Shown here in pieces: positions 19,038-28,834 of a DNA stretch of 64,000 bases. The first letter of the stretch is position 1; every line of letters begins with the position of its first letter. The translations under genes were made by a program, and so were the position numbers. This stretch comes from Mycoplasmatota bacterium. Its GTDB lineage: Bacteria > Bacillota_I > Bacilli_A > Haloplasmatales > Haloplasmataceae. The DNA is taken from contig CP074573.1 in assembly GCA_018394295.1 (NCBI GenBank), positions 372,001-436,000 on the forward strand, read 5' to 3'. Under the pieces are notes generated by a model that saw only the letters and a list, made by a program, of their open reading frames with translations, made no database searches and had not been told where the DNA came from.

Positions 19038-20510
19038 ATGGATGTGGGAAATCGTGATTTTCATTTTTTAATAAATAACCTCTTTTGTGAGTATACAGAG
19101 AACTTAAATGATGCAAATGATTACTTAGAAGAAATAAATGGTTTAGAAACAAGTAGTTTGTTAGAAGAATTTTATAAAAAATATATCGTTAATTTAATTT
19201 GTTTAAATCTTGAAGAATATGAAATAGTATATGAAAATGCGAAAGCATGTTTATCTATTTATAAAAAATTAAATCAATCAGATAGAGATAGTTATAGTAG
19301 TGAATACTTATTTTCATACTATTATGTAATTTTTCTTAAAGAATATTTTGAGAAAAATGATCAGATTGAAAATGAATTATTAAATTTAAAAAAAGAAATT
19401 CAAAAAGAAGAAAAAAATGAAATATTAGATGATTTATTAAGGAAAATTAATCTATATCTCTTAACTATTTCAAAAGAAAATGAATTTATTACAGATGATA
19501 ATATTAAGGACTTTAGTTTTGATGATTTTACATTTTTATGTGAAAAAACAGCTTCTAATATAGTAGGTCAAAATAATAATCATGATATTGATTTTCTAAG
19601 TCATTATACGAGTATTGGGAATTCTTTTAATATTTTGGAACACAAAGAATTATGGGTCACAAGATACGATTTCTTAAATGATAAATCTGAATTTAAATAT
19701 ATCAAGAATGTTTTATCAGAATTACGTGATGATTTTAGTCTACAAGAATTATTTGATGATATTGAAAAACGATTTATAATAAACTCAATTGATATTATAA
19801 TAAGAATTATTTCTTATTTTCATGGAGAACTGCCTTACAATAAACTAAATGAAGATGAAAAGAATCTTATTGAGAATTATAAAAACAAATACTATTTTGT
19901 TTTATCGTTTTCTAAAAACCAAGATTCTCTCCCTTTATGGGGAAATTACACTGATTTTAATGGTGTTAATCTTTTATTAGACAATAAAAAACTAACAGAT
20001 ACTTTCAATAATCAAAATCAAGAAGATTATGATCTATTGTATTTTATTAATACAAACTCAAAGAAAGAGCTATATTCAACCTTTTATTCTGGTGAAGTAT
20101 TATATGATTTAAAAGAAATAAAGCGTATTTTACTTAAAGATTTTAGGAAAGCATTAGACTTACATAAGAAAAAGGCGAACTTTATTAGAGAATCGGTAAT
20201 GACGCGTATACTCATTGAAATAACACTATTAAGAAGATTACTTGTAAAGATTAACTATTTTTCTAGCGAAGAAGAATATAGATTTGTATTTGCATTAGAT
20301 GAAGCGTTATATCATCAAAAAGTTAATTTTAGATGTGGAAAAGACAGCTACATTCCTTATATAAAGATTCCAATAACATTAGATAATATAGAAAAAATAG
20401 TTGTTGGACCAAGAAATAATTCTGATTTAGTTGTAAAAGGATTTGAAGAATATAAGACGCATAATAAACTAAATTTTAAGGTTGTTAATTCTGAAATTCC
20501 TTTTAGATAA
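19038..20510 (+). CDS. DUF2971-family protein
   Basis: 490 residues; AGGGGAG precedes the ATG. Residues 1-170 are a helical, Glu/Tyr-rich region, perhaps TPR-like. From about residue 187 the DUF2971 pattern appears: FLSHYTS (His189-Tyr190), LWVTRYDFLNDKSEF, then YFVLSFSKNQDSLPLWGNY (about 290-308), SSEEEYRFVFALDE (about 408-421) and a closing strand IEKIVVGPRNN. DUF2971 proteins are often found in defence islands and their activity is, to my knowledge, not settled. The His-Tyr, then aromatic, then Glu-rich order recalls ADP-ribosyltransferases of the H-Y-E class, but this is a guess. It stands alone after the R-M genes. Confidence 0.75.
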   Translation: MDVGNRDFHFLINNLFCEYTENLNDANDYLEEINGLETSSLLEEFYKKYIVNLICLNLEEYEIVYENAKACLSIYKKLNQSDRDSYSSEYLFSYYYVIFLKEYFEKNDQIENELLNLKKEIQKEEKNEILDDLLRKINLYLLTISKENEFITDDNIKDFSFDDFTFLCEKTASNIVGQNNNHDIDFLSHYTSIGNSFNILEHKELWVTRYDFLNDKSEFKYIKNVLSELRDDFSLQELFDDIEKRFIINSIDIIIRIISYFHGELPYNKLNEDEKNLIENYKNKYYFVLSFSKNQDSLPLWGNYTDFNGVNLLLDNKKLTDTFNNQNQEDYDLLYFINTNSKKELYSTFYSGEVLYDLKEIKRILLKDFRKALDLHKKKANFIRESVMTRILIEITLLRRLLVKINYFSSEEEYRFVFALDEALYHQKVNFRCGKDSYIPYIKIPITLDNIEKIVVGPRNNSDLVVKGFEEYKTHNKLNFKVVNSEIPFR

Positions 20511-20588
20511 TATAAATAAATAATTTATCACTTGGTATACTAATATAGAGGTGTTTTTATGAGTGATAACAATAAGGAGGACAAACCT

Positions 20589-20729
20589 ATGACAGCCAAC
20601 ACAGTAGAAAAAATTCTAAAACAAGATCAGGATATTGTAAAAGCCTTAAAAGAAAAACCAAAGAGTAATTATGCACAAATGTATAAGAAAATAATAAAAA
20701 ATAAAAATAGTGATTCTATTAAGAAATAA
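20589..20729 (+). CDS. small protein of unknown function (46 or 56 residues)
   Basis: A short, lysine-rich, probably helical protein with no motif I know. Two starts compete: ATG 20559 behind GAGGTG gives 56 residues, and ATG 20589 behind the near-perfect AAGGAGGA gives 46. I chose the second because of its ribosome site. It is followed by a rho-independent terminator, which supports real expression. It lies about 80 bases after the DUF2971 gene and could be its accessory. Confidence 0.55.
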   Translation: MTANTVEKILKQDQDIVKALKEKPKSNYAQMYKKIIKNKNSDSIKK

Positions 20730-20754
20730 TATAAAAAGGGTCTTTAGTATAATT

Positions 20755-20787
20755 AGGTTACTAACTTAAGTTGGTAATCTTTTTTTA
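20755..20787 (+). terminator. rho-independent terminator
   Basis: Arms AGGTTACTAAC and GTTGGTAATCT pair with G-U wobbles around TTAA and run into seven T. It closes the small-protein gene. Confidence 0.75.
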
Positions 20788-20835
20788 TTATGATTAAATT
20801 AAAACAAAATACTATTTAGATGGGGATAAAGTAAA

Positions 20836-20961
20836 ATGGGACGAATACTCTTATTTATTACTATGGAACATAATGGATTTAGGTATAACAAAAATGATTA
20901 TTTCTACACAAGAAATAACTTTGAGGATATAATTGAAATAAGTAATAGATTTGTAGAATGA
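20836..20961 (+). CDS. possible small protein or gene fragment
   Basis: Forty-one codons from an ATG with a weak TGGGGAT-type ribosome site. The peptide is aromatic- and Asn-rich (FRYNKNDYFYTRNNFEDI) and looks coding rather than random. I know no family. It may be a fragment, since degenerate DNA follows up to 21100. Confidence 0.3.
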   Translation: MGRILLFITMEHNGFRYNKNDYFYTRNNFEDIIEISNRFVE

Positions 20962-21105
20962 AATCAACTTATGAATATGATGCTTGAGGTAATTTGTTGT
21001 TAAGCATATTGAATAACTCAAATGGAGTTATGGGTTAACAGACTATAAACTTTATGGCAAAATTGAGACATGTTAAGAAAACAATACTAAAAGAGGTGAT
21101 ATTAT

Positions 21106-21779
21106 ATGATTTTACAAATTTTTGCTAATGTACCAGAGGATGTTGATTTATACTTTAGAATTAATAATCATGAGGAGCTATTGAATATTGATAATCCCTT
21201 AGAAACTGTAACTTTAGAAAAAAATGGTGAATATCAAATATATTTTTATCAAAAGAAAGCATCAAATAAGTTTTCTATATTTAGATTTTTCCTCTTTTTT
21301 TTACTTCTGTTATCCAAGGGGTTTTTCACATTTTACTTCTGAACACTGATTCAAATTGGTGGAATCGTATTAATCCTTATTGTATAAGGGCAGAAATAAC
21401 TACTAAATTGGTTAATGATACGAAAATAATTGTAAAATACAAGAAATCCTATTACAACGAGTCTTCTGATACATGGATAAAGCCAACGTTTATAGTAAAT
21501 TCTGATGATCAAGCAAATATCGAGTACTTGCCAAATCCCTTTGATTTTAGAAAACAGTATTTTAATTTTGTAAAAAAGTATGTATCAATAGCTAGTATTG
21601 GATTTATATTATTTTTAATATTGTTATATTCTGCAATAATGAAGAATGACTTCATATTCATTTGCATAATGGTATCATTCATTTTAATTTTAATATTTAT
21701 TATTTTTTTGATTTTTTTAAAAGAACATAAAAGAATGAACAAACTTTACAAGTCTTTTATGAAAAAAAATCAAAGCTAG
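21106..21779 (+). pseudogene. membrane protein gene frameshifted at a poly-T run
   Basis: Two halves of one gene. The first (from ATG 21106, after AGAGGTGAT) is a 50-residue polar domain followed by the start of a hydrophobic segment, and it stops at 21340. In the next frame the hydrophobic segment continues (SVIQGVFHILLLNTDSNWWNR) and leads into the second half. That half has a polar region and two membrane segments (about 21586-21720) before a basic tail. The switch lies at eight T (21295-21302); nine T would give one protein of about 224 residues. It could be a broken gene, a phase-variable tract or a sequencing error. Function unknown. Confidence 0.65.
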
Positions 21780-21908
21780 ATAATAAACAATAATCTAACC
21801 TCATTAACCTTGAGTTGGCTTTGGTCAGGCTCTTACTTTTGTGCAATTCAAGTCGATTACTTGGTGATTATAAAGTGGGTACATACGTTTTATGATTGGA
21901 GGATATAA

Positions 21909-22181
21909 ATGTTGAATAAGCATCCTAAATTTCGATTACTTTTCACATTGCCTTACTTATTTATCGCAGTAATATTCTATTATCAAAATCCTTCATCTTT
22001 GTCAGTTAAAATATTTATTATATTTATTATGCTTTATGCATGTTATATTTCTTTAGTAAAAAGTGGTCTGTTAAAAGATAAATATGCTTATTCAATAGAT
22101 AACTATAGATTCGATACATTTATGATCTTTTATGGATTTTTAGTAACAAATAAAAATGGTGGGAGTGATTACTCATACTAA
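21909..22181 (+). CDS. small integral membrane protein
   Basis: Ninety residues, start preceded by GGAGGATATAA. Two hydrophobic segments are visible (about residues 10-26 and 33-51), with a short polar tail ending GGSDYSY that contains a third, weaker hydrophobic stretch. No family is recognised. It follows the frameshifted membrane gene and precedes a terminator, so the two may have been one unit. Confidence 0.6.
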   Translation: MLNKHPKFRLLFTLPYLFIAVIFYYQNPSSLSVKIFIIFIMLYACYISLVKSGLLKDKYAYSIDNYRFDTFMIFYGFLVTNKNGGSDYSY

Positions 22182-22201
22182 ATAATATAGAACCAATGAA
22201 G

Positions 22202-22233
22202 ACTAAATCTACAATCTGAGATTTAGTTTTTTT
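22202..22233 (+). terminator. rho-independent terminator
   Basis: Arms ACTAAATCT and AGATTTAGT around an eight-base loop, followed by seven T, just after the small membrane protein. Confidence 0.85.
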
Positions 22234-22364
22234 ATTATAGATTGACTAAACAATTAAAAACATGTCATTTTTTAGCGAAAATTGGTAAATAAAAGAGATT
22301 TTTGATAGAAAAAAACTAATTATTCGTTTATAATCAAATTATAATAAATAAAAGGAGAGATAAT

Positions 22365-22769
22365 ATGTTAGTTGAATTACTTCAAAATGGTTATGGAAAT
22401 GAACAGAAATTAAATTGTGCACAGAAAATTTTATTTGCATCAAATGAAGCATTTCAATTAGGGTTAAGTGATGATGCACTTAGTTTAGCTGGTGGTTTTG
22501 GTGGCGGTATGGCAATTGAAAATAGTTGTGGCGCTTTAACAGCAGGTGTAATGGTCTTAAGTAAACTATTTCCTGGTACTGATGAAGACAGTAAAACCCG
22601 TCTACGTTCTTTAACTAAAGAATTATTAACAACTTATGAAGCTAAAATGGGACATATTGACTGTGCTCCATTAAAAAAAGAGTATAGAAATGACGAAATT
22701 GGATGTAAGAATATAATTATTGAAGCAGCTAAAATACTAGAATCAATTGTTGAAAGAGAATTAAAATAA
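22365..22769 (+). CDS. C_GCAxxG_C_C family protein
   Basis: 134 residues with the full cysteine pattern of this family. There is a first Cys in LNCAQKIL (Cys19), then NSCGALTAGVMVLSKLF (the GCAxxG-like core, here CGALTAG), then HIDCAPLKKEY and EIGCKNIII. The cysteines suggest a metal or redox cofactor; members often accompany redox enzymes and their function is poorly known. AAAGGAGAG precedes the ATG. It is monocistronic, closed by its own terminator, and lies just upstream of the purine operon leader without clear functional link. Confidence 0.88.
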   Translation: MLVELLQNGYGNEQKLNCAQKILFASNEAFQLGLSDDALSLAGGFGGGMAIENSCGALTAGVMVLSKLFPGTDEDSKTRLRSLTKELLTTYEAKMGHIDCAPLKKEYRNDEIGCKNIIIEAAKILESIVERELK

Positions 22770-22776
22770 TATGTTG

Positions 22777-22818
22777 AAAAGGATGTAAATTAATCGATGG
22801 TTATTTACATCCTTTTTT
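22777..22818 (+). terminator. rho-independent terminator
   Basis: Arms AAAAGGATGTAAAT and ATTTACATCCTTTT around a 12-base loop, then T-rich DNA. Confidence 0.9.
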
Positions 22819-23190
22819 CTTACCATATATATAATTTGATTAATTATAAATATTGTCTATTTTTATATTATAACAAGCTACTTCTGGAAAATTAAATTCA
22901 GTTATTGCTTATATTGATCTTTAGGATTGATTGGTGAAAAATTAAAGTTTCTTGATAAGAAATTAGATGCTATTGATTATCATTAATAAGGCGAAGTTCT
23001 TTCAATGAAAAGGTTAACCAATCTAATCATTTTGAAGTATTAAAAGAAGACCAAACGGATGCTCCATAATATCAATGGTGGACATCATGCCTGATAATAA
23101 TTACTCTATGATATAAATAACTGGAAATTATAATTAATTAGCGCTATCATATTGAAAATGATAAGATTATTAGGTAAAATAAGAGAGTAC
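22819..23190. other. intergenic DNA, perhaps decayed coding sequence
   Basis: No intact gene. Short stretches between 22970 and 23100 translate plausibly in shifting frames with several stops, which suggests an old, decayed gene that I cannot identify. The promoter of the purine operon should lie in the last part, before the first riboswitch. Confidence 0.3.
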
Positions 23191-23255
23191 TCGTATATCA
23201 TCGATGATAAGGATCGAAAGTCTCTACCCTAAAACCGTAAATTTTAGGACTACGA
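23191..23255 (+). promoter_or_regulatory. guanine riboswitch 1 (purine operon leader)
   Basis: A purine-riboswitch aptamer: P1 TCGTA/TACGA, the conserved cores GAAAGTCTCTACC and ACCGTAAATTTTAGGACTAC, and P2/P3 with conserved loops. The specificity base in the final GGACTA is C, so guanine or hypoxanthine is the expected ligand. It precedes a terminator, so ligand binding should end transcription. Confidence 0.92.
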
Positions 23256-23285
23256 TTATGACTTTTTTGTCATTTTTGTAAGTTA

Positions 23286-23310
23286 GAGCATTCGATTGAA
23301 TGCTTTTTTT
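23286..23310 (+). terminator. terminator of guanine riboswitch 1
   Basis: GCATTC/GAATGC with loop GATT and seven T, about 33 bases after the aptamer. It is the expression platform of the first riboswitch. Confidence 0.88.
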
Positions 23311-23404
23311 GTTTTAAAAGAGCTTTATCGTCTAAATGAAAGGAGATTAGGTTTAGTAGTTAAACTATTAAAATTCTAATTAAATTTACTTATTCATATT
23401 TTTT

Positions 23405-23470
23405 CTCATATAATATCGGAAATATGGTCCGAAAGTTTCTACCTGCATACCACAAATAAGCAGACTATGA
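23405..23470 (+). promoter_or_regulatory. guanine riboswitch 2 (tandem)
   Basis: A second purine aptamer: P1 CTCATA/TATGAG, core GAAAGTTTCTACC and a P3 stem CTGC/GCAG followed by GACTAT. The specificity base is again C, so guanine type. Its P3 and loop 3 differ clearly from riboswitch 1. It lies 150 bases after the first and directly precedes purE. Confidence 0.9.
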
Positions 23471-23492
23471 GAGAAGTTTTTTAAGCATTGAT

Positions 23493-23530
23493 GCGTAAAC
23501 TTCTTGTAGGTTTACGCTATTTTTATTTTA
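23493..23530 (+). terminator. terminator of guanine riboswitch 2
   Basis: GCGTAAAC/GTTTACGC arms and a T-rich tail end immediately before the GGAGG ribosome site of purE, so this is a transcriptional off-switch for the operon. Confidence 0.85.
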
Positions 23531-23540
23531 GGAGGAAAAC

Positions 23541-24020
23541 ATGATAGGAATTGTAATGGGTAGTTCTTCTGATTTACCAACAATGGTTAAGACAAAAGAA
23601 ATATTAAATCAATTTGGTGTTAAATATGAAATGAAAATTATCTCAGCTCATCGAACACCTGAGTTACTCTTTGATTACGCTAAAAGTGCATTAGAAAGAG
23701 GAATTAAAGTTATTATTGCCGGTGCTGGTGGCGCTGCGCATTTACCAGGTATGTTAGCATCTCTAACAACCGTCCCTGTCATTGGTGTACCAATTCAATC
23801 TAAAACGTTGAATGGAATAGATTCACTTCTATCCATTGTACAAATGCCTAGAGGAGTTCCTGTTGCTACTGTTGCGATTGGAGAACATGGCGCAGTTAAT
23901 GCAGGACTATTGGCTGTTGAAATCCTAAGTATAACAGATGATTCACTTAGTGAAAAATTAACCTTATATAAAAATGAAATGAGAGAAAAAGTATTAAAGG
24001 AAAGTGACTTAGATGAGTAA
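23541..24020 (+). CDS. purE: N5-carboxyaminoimidazole ribonucleotide mutase PurE
   Basis: 159 residues, the usual length of class I PurE. It converts N5-CAIR to CAIR in the IMP pathway. Visible signatures are GSSSDLP at the N-terminus, IISAHRTPE, and the glycine-rich [11 protein letters not shown] followed by VIGVP. First gene of the pur operon; AGGAGG precedes the ATG and the second guanine riboswitch terminator lies directly upstream. It overlaps purK by eight bases, consistent with PurK feeding N5-CAIR to it. Confidence 0.97.
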   Translation: MIGIVMGSSSDLPTMVKTKEILNQFGVKYEMKIISAHRTPELLFDYAKSALERGIKVIIAGAGGAAHLPGMLASLTTVPVIGVPIQSKTLNGIDSLLSIVQMPRGVPVATVAIGEHGAVNAGLLAVEILSITDDSLSEKLTLYKNEMREKVLKESDLDE

Positions 24021-25122
24021 AGTTATTTTACCAGGGAGTACCATTGGGATTATTGGTGGTGGTCAATTAGGAAGGATGCTTGCTATTGCGGCCAAACAAA
24101 TGGGTTATAAAATCGCAGTATTAGAACCAACTAAAAATGGACCTTGCGCACAGGTTGCTGATTTAGAAATCAATGCTTCCTATGATGATCCTTCAGCACT
24201 TAAACAATTAGCTGAAAAAACTGATGTAATTACTTATGAATTTGAGAATATCCCAGTGAAAGCTATATGTAATCTAGAAAAATGTGCGTATATTCCTCAA
24301 GGGTATAGACTTCTTGAAATCTCACAAAATCGAGTAATTGAAAAAACGATTTTGAATGAGAAAGGATTTAAAACCGTTGATTTTGAAATTGTTAGTAATC
24401 AAGAACAACTTAAAGAAAAAATAGAGATTTTAAAATACCCTTGTGTTCTAAAGACAGCAACCGGTGGTTATGATGGAAAAGGACAAGTTGTTTTAAAAAA
24501 TAAGAGTGATTTAGATAAAGCGTATACTCTGCTTACAAATTCCTGTGTATTAGAAAAATACATGAATTTTAAAGGAGAAATATCTGCGATAGTGACCCGG
24601 TCAACAAATGGAGAAATCAAGGTCTTCCCAATTTCAGAAAACATTCATGTTAATAATATATTGTCTAAAACGATTGTACCGGCTAGAGTAAGTGCTATTG
24701 TTGAGAAAAAAGCAAAAGAAATAGCGATTAACTTTATGAAGACCTTTGATTTTTATGGGACAGTTGCGATTGAAATGTTTGTCTTAGAAAATGATGAAAT
24801 TTTAATCAATGAGATTGCGCCACGTGTCCATAATTCAGGTCATTATTCAATCGAAGCTTGTTTTACGTCCCAATTTGAAGAACATATTAGAGCGATTTGT
24901 GGGTTGAAATTAGGAAGCACTGAGTTAGTTCAAAAAGCAGTGATGGTTAATCTATTAGGTAAAGATTTAGAGAAAGTGACTGAGTTACTACAAATAGCTA
25001 ATTGTAAGGTTCATTTATACGGCAAAACCGGTGTAAAAACAAATCGGAAAATGGGTCATGTAACTTTTATCGGAACGAATCAAGAAAAAATAATAAACCA
25101 AGTAAAAGAAATCTTTGGATAA
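24013..25122 (+). CDS. purK: N5-carboxyaminoimidazole ribonucleotide synthase PurK
   Basis: 369 residues, an ATP-grasp enzyme that makes N5-CAIR from AIR, ATP and bicarbonate. The N-terminal nucleotide-binding loop is [16 protein letters not shown]-grasp features include [14 protein letters not shown], the VEKY-like VLEKYMNF and the metal-binding [18 protein letters not shown]. The ATG lies inside the end of purE, an overlap of eight bases that suggests translational coupling. Its length and motifs are normal. Confidence 0.97.
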   Translation: MSKVILPGSTIGIIGGGQLGRMLAIAAKQMGYKIAVLEPTKNGPCAQVADLEINASYDDPSALKQLAEKTDVITYEFENIPVKAICNLEKCAYIPQGYRLLEISQNRVIEKTILNEKGFKTVDFEIVSNQEQLKEKIEILKYPCVLKTATGGYDGKGQVVLKNKSDLDKAYTLLTNSCVLEKYMNFKGEISAIVTRSTNGEIKVFPISENIHVNNILSKTIVPARVSAIVEKKAKEIAINFMKTFDFYGTVAIEMFVLENDEILINEIAPRVHNSGHYSIEACFTSQFEEHIRAICGLKLGSTELVQKAVMVNLLGKDLEKVTELLQIANCKVHLYGKTGVKTNRKMGHVTFIGTNQEKIINQVKEIFG

Positions 25123-25132
25123 GGAGAATAAA

Positions 25133-28100
25133 ATGGGAGAATTTCGTGTTTATGTTGAGAAAAAAAGTGATTTTCAGACTGAAAAAGAAGCACTGTTAAT
25201 TGATTTAAACGAAAATTTACACCTCAATTTAAAAGATATCCGTCTATTAAATATTTATGATATTTTTCATGTGACTAAAGATGAACTAGTGATTATTCAA
25301 AATCAGGTTTTATCAGAAAAAGTTACTGATCAAGTATATCATGAGATTAAATTACCAAAACAATATCTTGCGCTAGAATATTTACCAGGTCAATATGATT
25401 TACGTCAAGATTCAGCGGAACAATGTATTAAATTATTAATTTCCAATCAAGAAGTTATTGTGAAAACAGGAACGCTCATTTTATTTTATGAAGATGTAGA
25501 TTTAAATAAAATTAAGAAATATCTAATTAACCCTATAGAAAAAAGAGAAAAAGATTTACTAATTCCTTTGTATTTAGATGAAAATATTGAAGTTAAAGAC
25601 ATAAATAGTTATGATCAGTTTATTAATTATACGTTTGATGAATTAAGTTTATTTTATGAAAATAAAAAGCTAGCGATGTCTATAAAAGATTTAGCGTTTA
25701 TTCAAAGTTATTTCAAGGATGTTGAAAGAAGAAATCCAACCGAAGTTGAACTTGCTGTGATAGACACCTATTGGTCAGACCATTGTCGCCATACAACTTT
25801 TGAAACGATTATTAATAAAGTCACCTTTCCTAAAAATGATATGGGTTATTTTATTGAAGAAGTATTTAATGACTATATAAAAACAAAGAAAAATATAAAT
25901 GAAGAAAAAAAACCTATCACATTAATGGACTTAGCAACGATTTATGGAAAACAATTAAAAAAAATTGGAAAGTTAAATGATTTAGAAGTTTCAGATGAAA
26001 ATAATGCTTGTAGTCTTTATGTTGATGTAAATGTTAATGGAAAGATGGAAAAATGGTTGTTGATGTTTAAAAATGAAACCCACAATCATCCAACTGAAAT
26101 TGAACCATTTGGAGGGGCTTCAACCTGTATAGGTGGTGCAATTAGAGACCCACTTTCTGGACGTGCCTATGTTTATCAAGCAATGCGAATAACAGGGGCA
26201 GGGAATATTTTAGAGCCGGTTGATAATACAATCGAAGGGAAATTACCACAAAAGTTGATTTCAAAAAATTCGGCATTAGGGTATAGTTCCTATGGTAATC
26301 AAATTGGGTTAGCAACGACTTTTGTACGAGAAATATATCATGAGGGGTATAAAGCTAAGCGAATGGAAGTTGGCGCTGTTGTTGGGGCTGCGCCTTTAGA
26401 AAATGTTCGTAGAGATAAACCAGTTAGTGGCGACTGTATTATTTTATTAGGCGGAAGAACAGGACGTGATGGCATAGGGGGCGCAACTGGGTCAAGTCAA
26501 AAACATGATGAAACCTCAATTCAATCTGCTTCACAAGAAGTTCAAAAAGGTAATGCACCAACTGAGCGTAAAATTCAAAGATTGTTTAGAAAGAAAGAAG
26601 TAACTCAGTTAATTAAGAAGAGTAATGATTTTGGGGCAGGAGGAGTTGCTGTTGCAATAGGAGAGTTAGCACCTGGGGTTGAAATCTATCTTGATCAAGT
26701 GATCCTTAAATATAAGGGATTAAATCCGTTAGAGATTGCGATATCAGAGTCACAAGAGCGAATGGCTGTTGTCGTTAGTGAACAGGATGTTAAATCATTT
26801 ATTGAATATGCAAATGAAGAGAACCTTGAAGCAACCGTTGTAGCTAAAGTGACCAACTCAAATTATTTAGTGATGAAATATCATGAGAAAACAGTTGTAA
26901 ATATTAGTCGTGATTTCTTAAATACAAATGGGGTAAGAAATGAAGTTGATGTAATCATTCCTGAAATGAAGGATAAAAACATTTTTGATATAAAACAGAA
27001 GGGTTCTTTTAAAGAACAATTTTTAAATAATTTAAAACAAGATAACATTGCTAGTCAAAAAGGCTTGGTTGAAATGTTTGATTCTACAATCGGGGCAACA
27101 ACCATTCTTCTACCATTTGGGGGAAAATATCAATTGACAGAATCAGATGCCTCCGTTCAAAAAATACCAGTATTAAATGGAGAGACCACGACCTGTAGTA
27201 TTATGAGTTATGGATTTAATCCTTTTATTTCAAGTCAATCACCTTTTCATGGCGCAGTTTATGCAGTGATTGAGTCGATTGCGAAAGTGGTCGCAGTTGG
27301 TGGGGATTATCGTAAAATTCGTTTTTCTTTTCAAGAATATTTTAAAAAATTAGGAACTGACCCTAGAAACTGGTCACAACCTTTTCTTGCTCTTCTTGGA
27401 GCGTTTTATACACAAGATGCATTCTCTTTACCAAGTATTGGTGGGAAAGACAGTATGAGTGGTAGTTTTAATGAATTACATGTACCACCAACCTTAATAT
27501 CATTTGCGGTTTCAGTTGAAGAGGTAGACCAAATCATCTCACAAGAGTTTAGGGCACCAAATCATTATATTTATTTATTTGACTATGAGCAGGATAATAA
27601 TCAATTGCCAATGATTGATGAGTTAAAAACAAATTATAAATATATTTATCAAGGAATAAAAATGAAAAAGATTGTATCTGCTTGTTCCATAAAAATGGGT
27701 GGTTTAGCAGAAGCACTAGCGAAAATGAGTTTTGGGAATAAAATTGGGGTTGATGTAATAGCTGATATGGATCTATTTAAACCAAAATATGGGTCAATTG
27801 TGGTTGAAAGTACAGAAGAATTAACTGATTGTCAGGCGATTTATCTTGGAAAAACAACAGATGCTGAGATTCAAATTAACCAAAACTTAATCTCAATTGA
27901 TGAAGCGATTCAAGTAAATCAGAGTACTTATGATGGGATATATCCAAGGGTTAAACAAAGTAATAATAAAGACGTTGAAAATAGTGTGTTCAATTCTCCT
28001 ATCATCAAAAAAAGTAAATCACAAGCTAAACCAAAGGTTTTTATTCCAGTATTCCCAGGGACAAACTGTGAATATGAAACAGGGCGTGCTTTTCAAAGGG

Positions 28101-28822
28101 CAGGGGCTCTTGCAGAAACATTTGTATTTAAAAATCTAAATCAAGAAATGATTCATACTTCTCTAACTGAGATGGTAAAGCATATTAACCAATCACAAAT
28201 TTTAATGTTTTCTGGTGGGTTTAGTGCTGGGGATGAACCTGATGGTTCTGGTAAGTTTATCACAACAGTTTTAAATAATGAAATGGTTAAAGAAGCCATT
28301 GAACGTTTCTTAGATAAAGATGGATTAATACTAGGTATATGTAATGGTTTTCAAGCACTAATTAAATCAGGTTTATTACCTTACGGGAAAATTGGTGTTG
28401 TTTCCTCTGATTCCCCAACTCTTACTAAAAATGATATTAATCGACATGTAGCGAAAATAGTAAACACAAAAATTACTTCAAATAAATCACCTTGGCTTAT
28501 GAATATGTCTGTTAATAAGACTTATCAAGTGGCGATGTCTCATGGTGAGGGAAAATTTGTCGCAAGTGATGAAATGATTAAACAATTATTTAATAATGGT
28601 CAAGTCGCAACACAATATGTTGATTTAAAAGGACAACCTACGATGGATGCTAGGTTTAATCCAAATGGGTCTTATCACGCGATTGAAGGAATCACAAGTC
28701 CTTGTGGAAAAATATTAGGTAAAATGGGTCATTCTGAGCGAATGGTCAAAGGATTGTATAAAAATATGACAATTGATAAGGTTCAAGATATATTCACAAA
28801 TGGTGTAGGTTATTTTAAATAA
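25133..28822 (+). CDS. purL: phosphoribosylformylglycinamidine synthase PurL, large fused form
   Basis: 1229 residues from ATG 25133, preceded by AAGGAG (an in-frame TTG 18 bases earlier has no ribosome site). It converts FGAR, glutamine and ATP to FGAM. This is the single-chain form that fuses the PurS-like N-terminus, the PurL synthase body and the PurQ glutaminase. Visible parts are SDHCRHTTFE (about 215-224), the ATP/FGAR-binding FKNETHNHPTEIEPFGGAST, and a C-terminal class I glutamine amidotransferase with PVFPGTNCEYETG and nucleophile Cys1070 in GICNGFQ. This explains why no separate purS or purQ is present. Size matches clostridial-type PurL. Confidence 0.97.
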   Translation: MGEFRVYVEKKSDFQTEKEALLIDLNENLHLNLKDIRLLNIYDIFHVTKDELVIIQNQVLSEKVTDQVYHEIKLPKQYLALEYLPGQYDLRQDSAEQCIKLLISNQEVIVKTGTLILFYEDVDLNKIKKYLINPIEKREKDLLIPLYLDENIEVKDINSYDQFINYTFDELSLFYENKKLAMSIKDLAFIQSYFKDVERRNPTEVELAVIDTYWSDHCRHTTFETIINKVTFPKNDMGYFIEEVFNDYIKTKKNINEEKKPITLMDLATIYGKQLKKIGKLNDLEVSDENNACSLYVDVNVNGKMEKWLLMFKNETHNHPTEIEPFGGASTCIGGAIRDPLSGRAYVYQAMRITGAGNILEPVDNTIEGKLPQKLISKNSALGYSSYGNQIGLATTFVREIYHEGYKAKRMEVGAVVGAAPLENVRRDKPVSGDCIILLGGRTGRDGIGGATGSSQKHDETSIQSASQEVQKGNAPTERKIQRLFRKKEVTQLIKKSNDFGAGGVAVAIGELAPGVEIYLDQVILKYKGLNPLEIAISESQERMAVVVSEQDVKSFIEYANEENLEATVVAKVTNSNYLVMKYHEKTVVNISRDFLNTNGVRNEVDVIIPEMKDKNIFDIKQKGSFKEQFLNNLKQDNIASQKGLVEMFDSTIGATTILLPFGGKYQLTESDASVQKIPVLNGETTTCSIMSYGFNPFISSQSPFHGAVYAVIESIAKVVAVGGDYRKIRFSFQEYFKKLGTDPRNWSQPFLALLGAFYTQDAFSLPSIGGKDSMSGSFNELHVPPTLISFAVSVEEVDQIISQEFRAPNHYIYLFDYEQDNNQLPMIDELKTNYKYIYQGIKMKKIVSACSIKMGGLAEALAKMSFGNKIGVDVIADMDLFKPKYGSIVVESTEELTDCQAIYLGKTTDAEIQINQNLISIDEAIQVNQSTYDGIYPRVKQSNNKDVENSVFNSPIIKKSKSQAKPKVFIPVFPGTNCEYETGRAFQRAGALAETFVFKNLNQEMIHTSLTEMVKHINQSQILMFSGGFSAGDEPDGSGKFITTVLNNEMVKEAIERFLDKDGLILGICNGFQALIKSGLLPYGKIGVVSSDSPTLTKNDINRHVAKIVNTKITSNKSPWLMNMSVNKTYQVAMSHGEGKFVASDEMIKQLFNNGQVATQYVDLKGQPTMDARFNPNGSYHAIEGITSPCGKILGKMGHSERMVKGLYKNMTIDKVQDIFTNGVGYFK

Positions 28823-28834
28823 TGGAGGATATAA

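Noticed and set aside
21408-21779. An independent gene starting at TTG 21408
   Set aside because: Coding sequence continues upstream in the same frame to the poly-T run, and there is no ribosome site at 21408; it is the second half of the gene at 21106.
27930-28139. Overlapping frame inside purL
   Set aside because: It is a shadow of the conserved glutaminase region of purL with no ribosome site or recognisable product.
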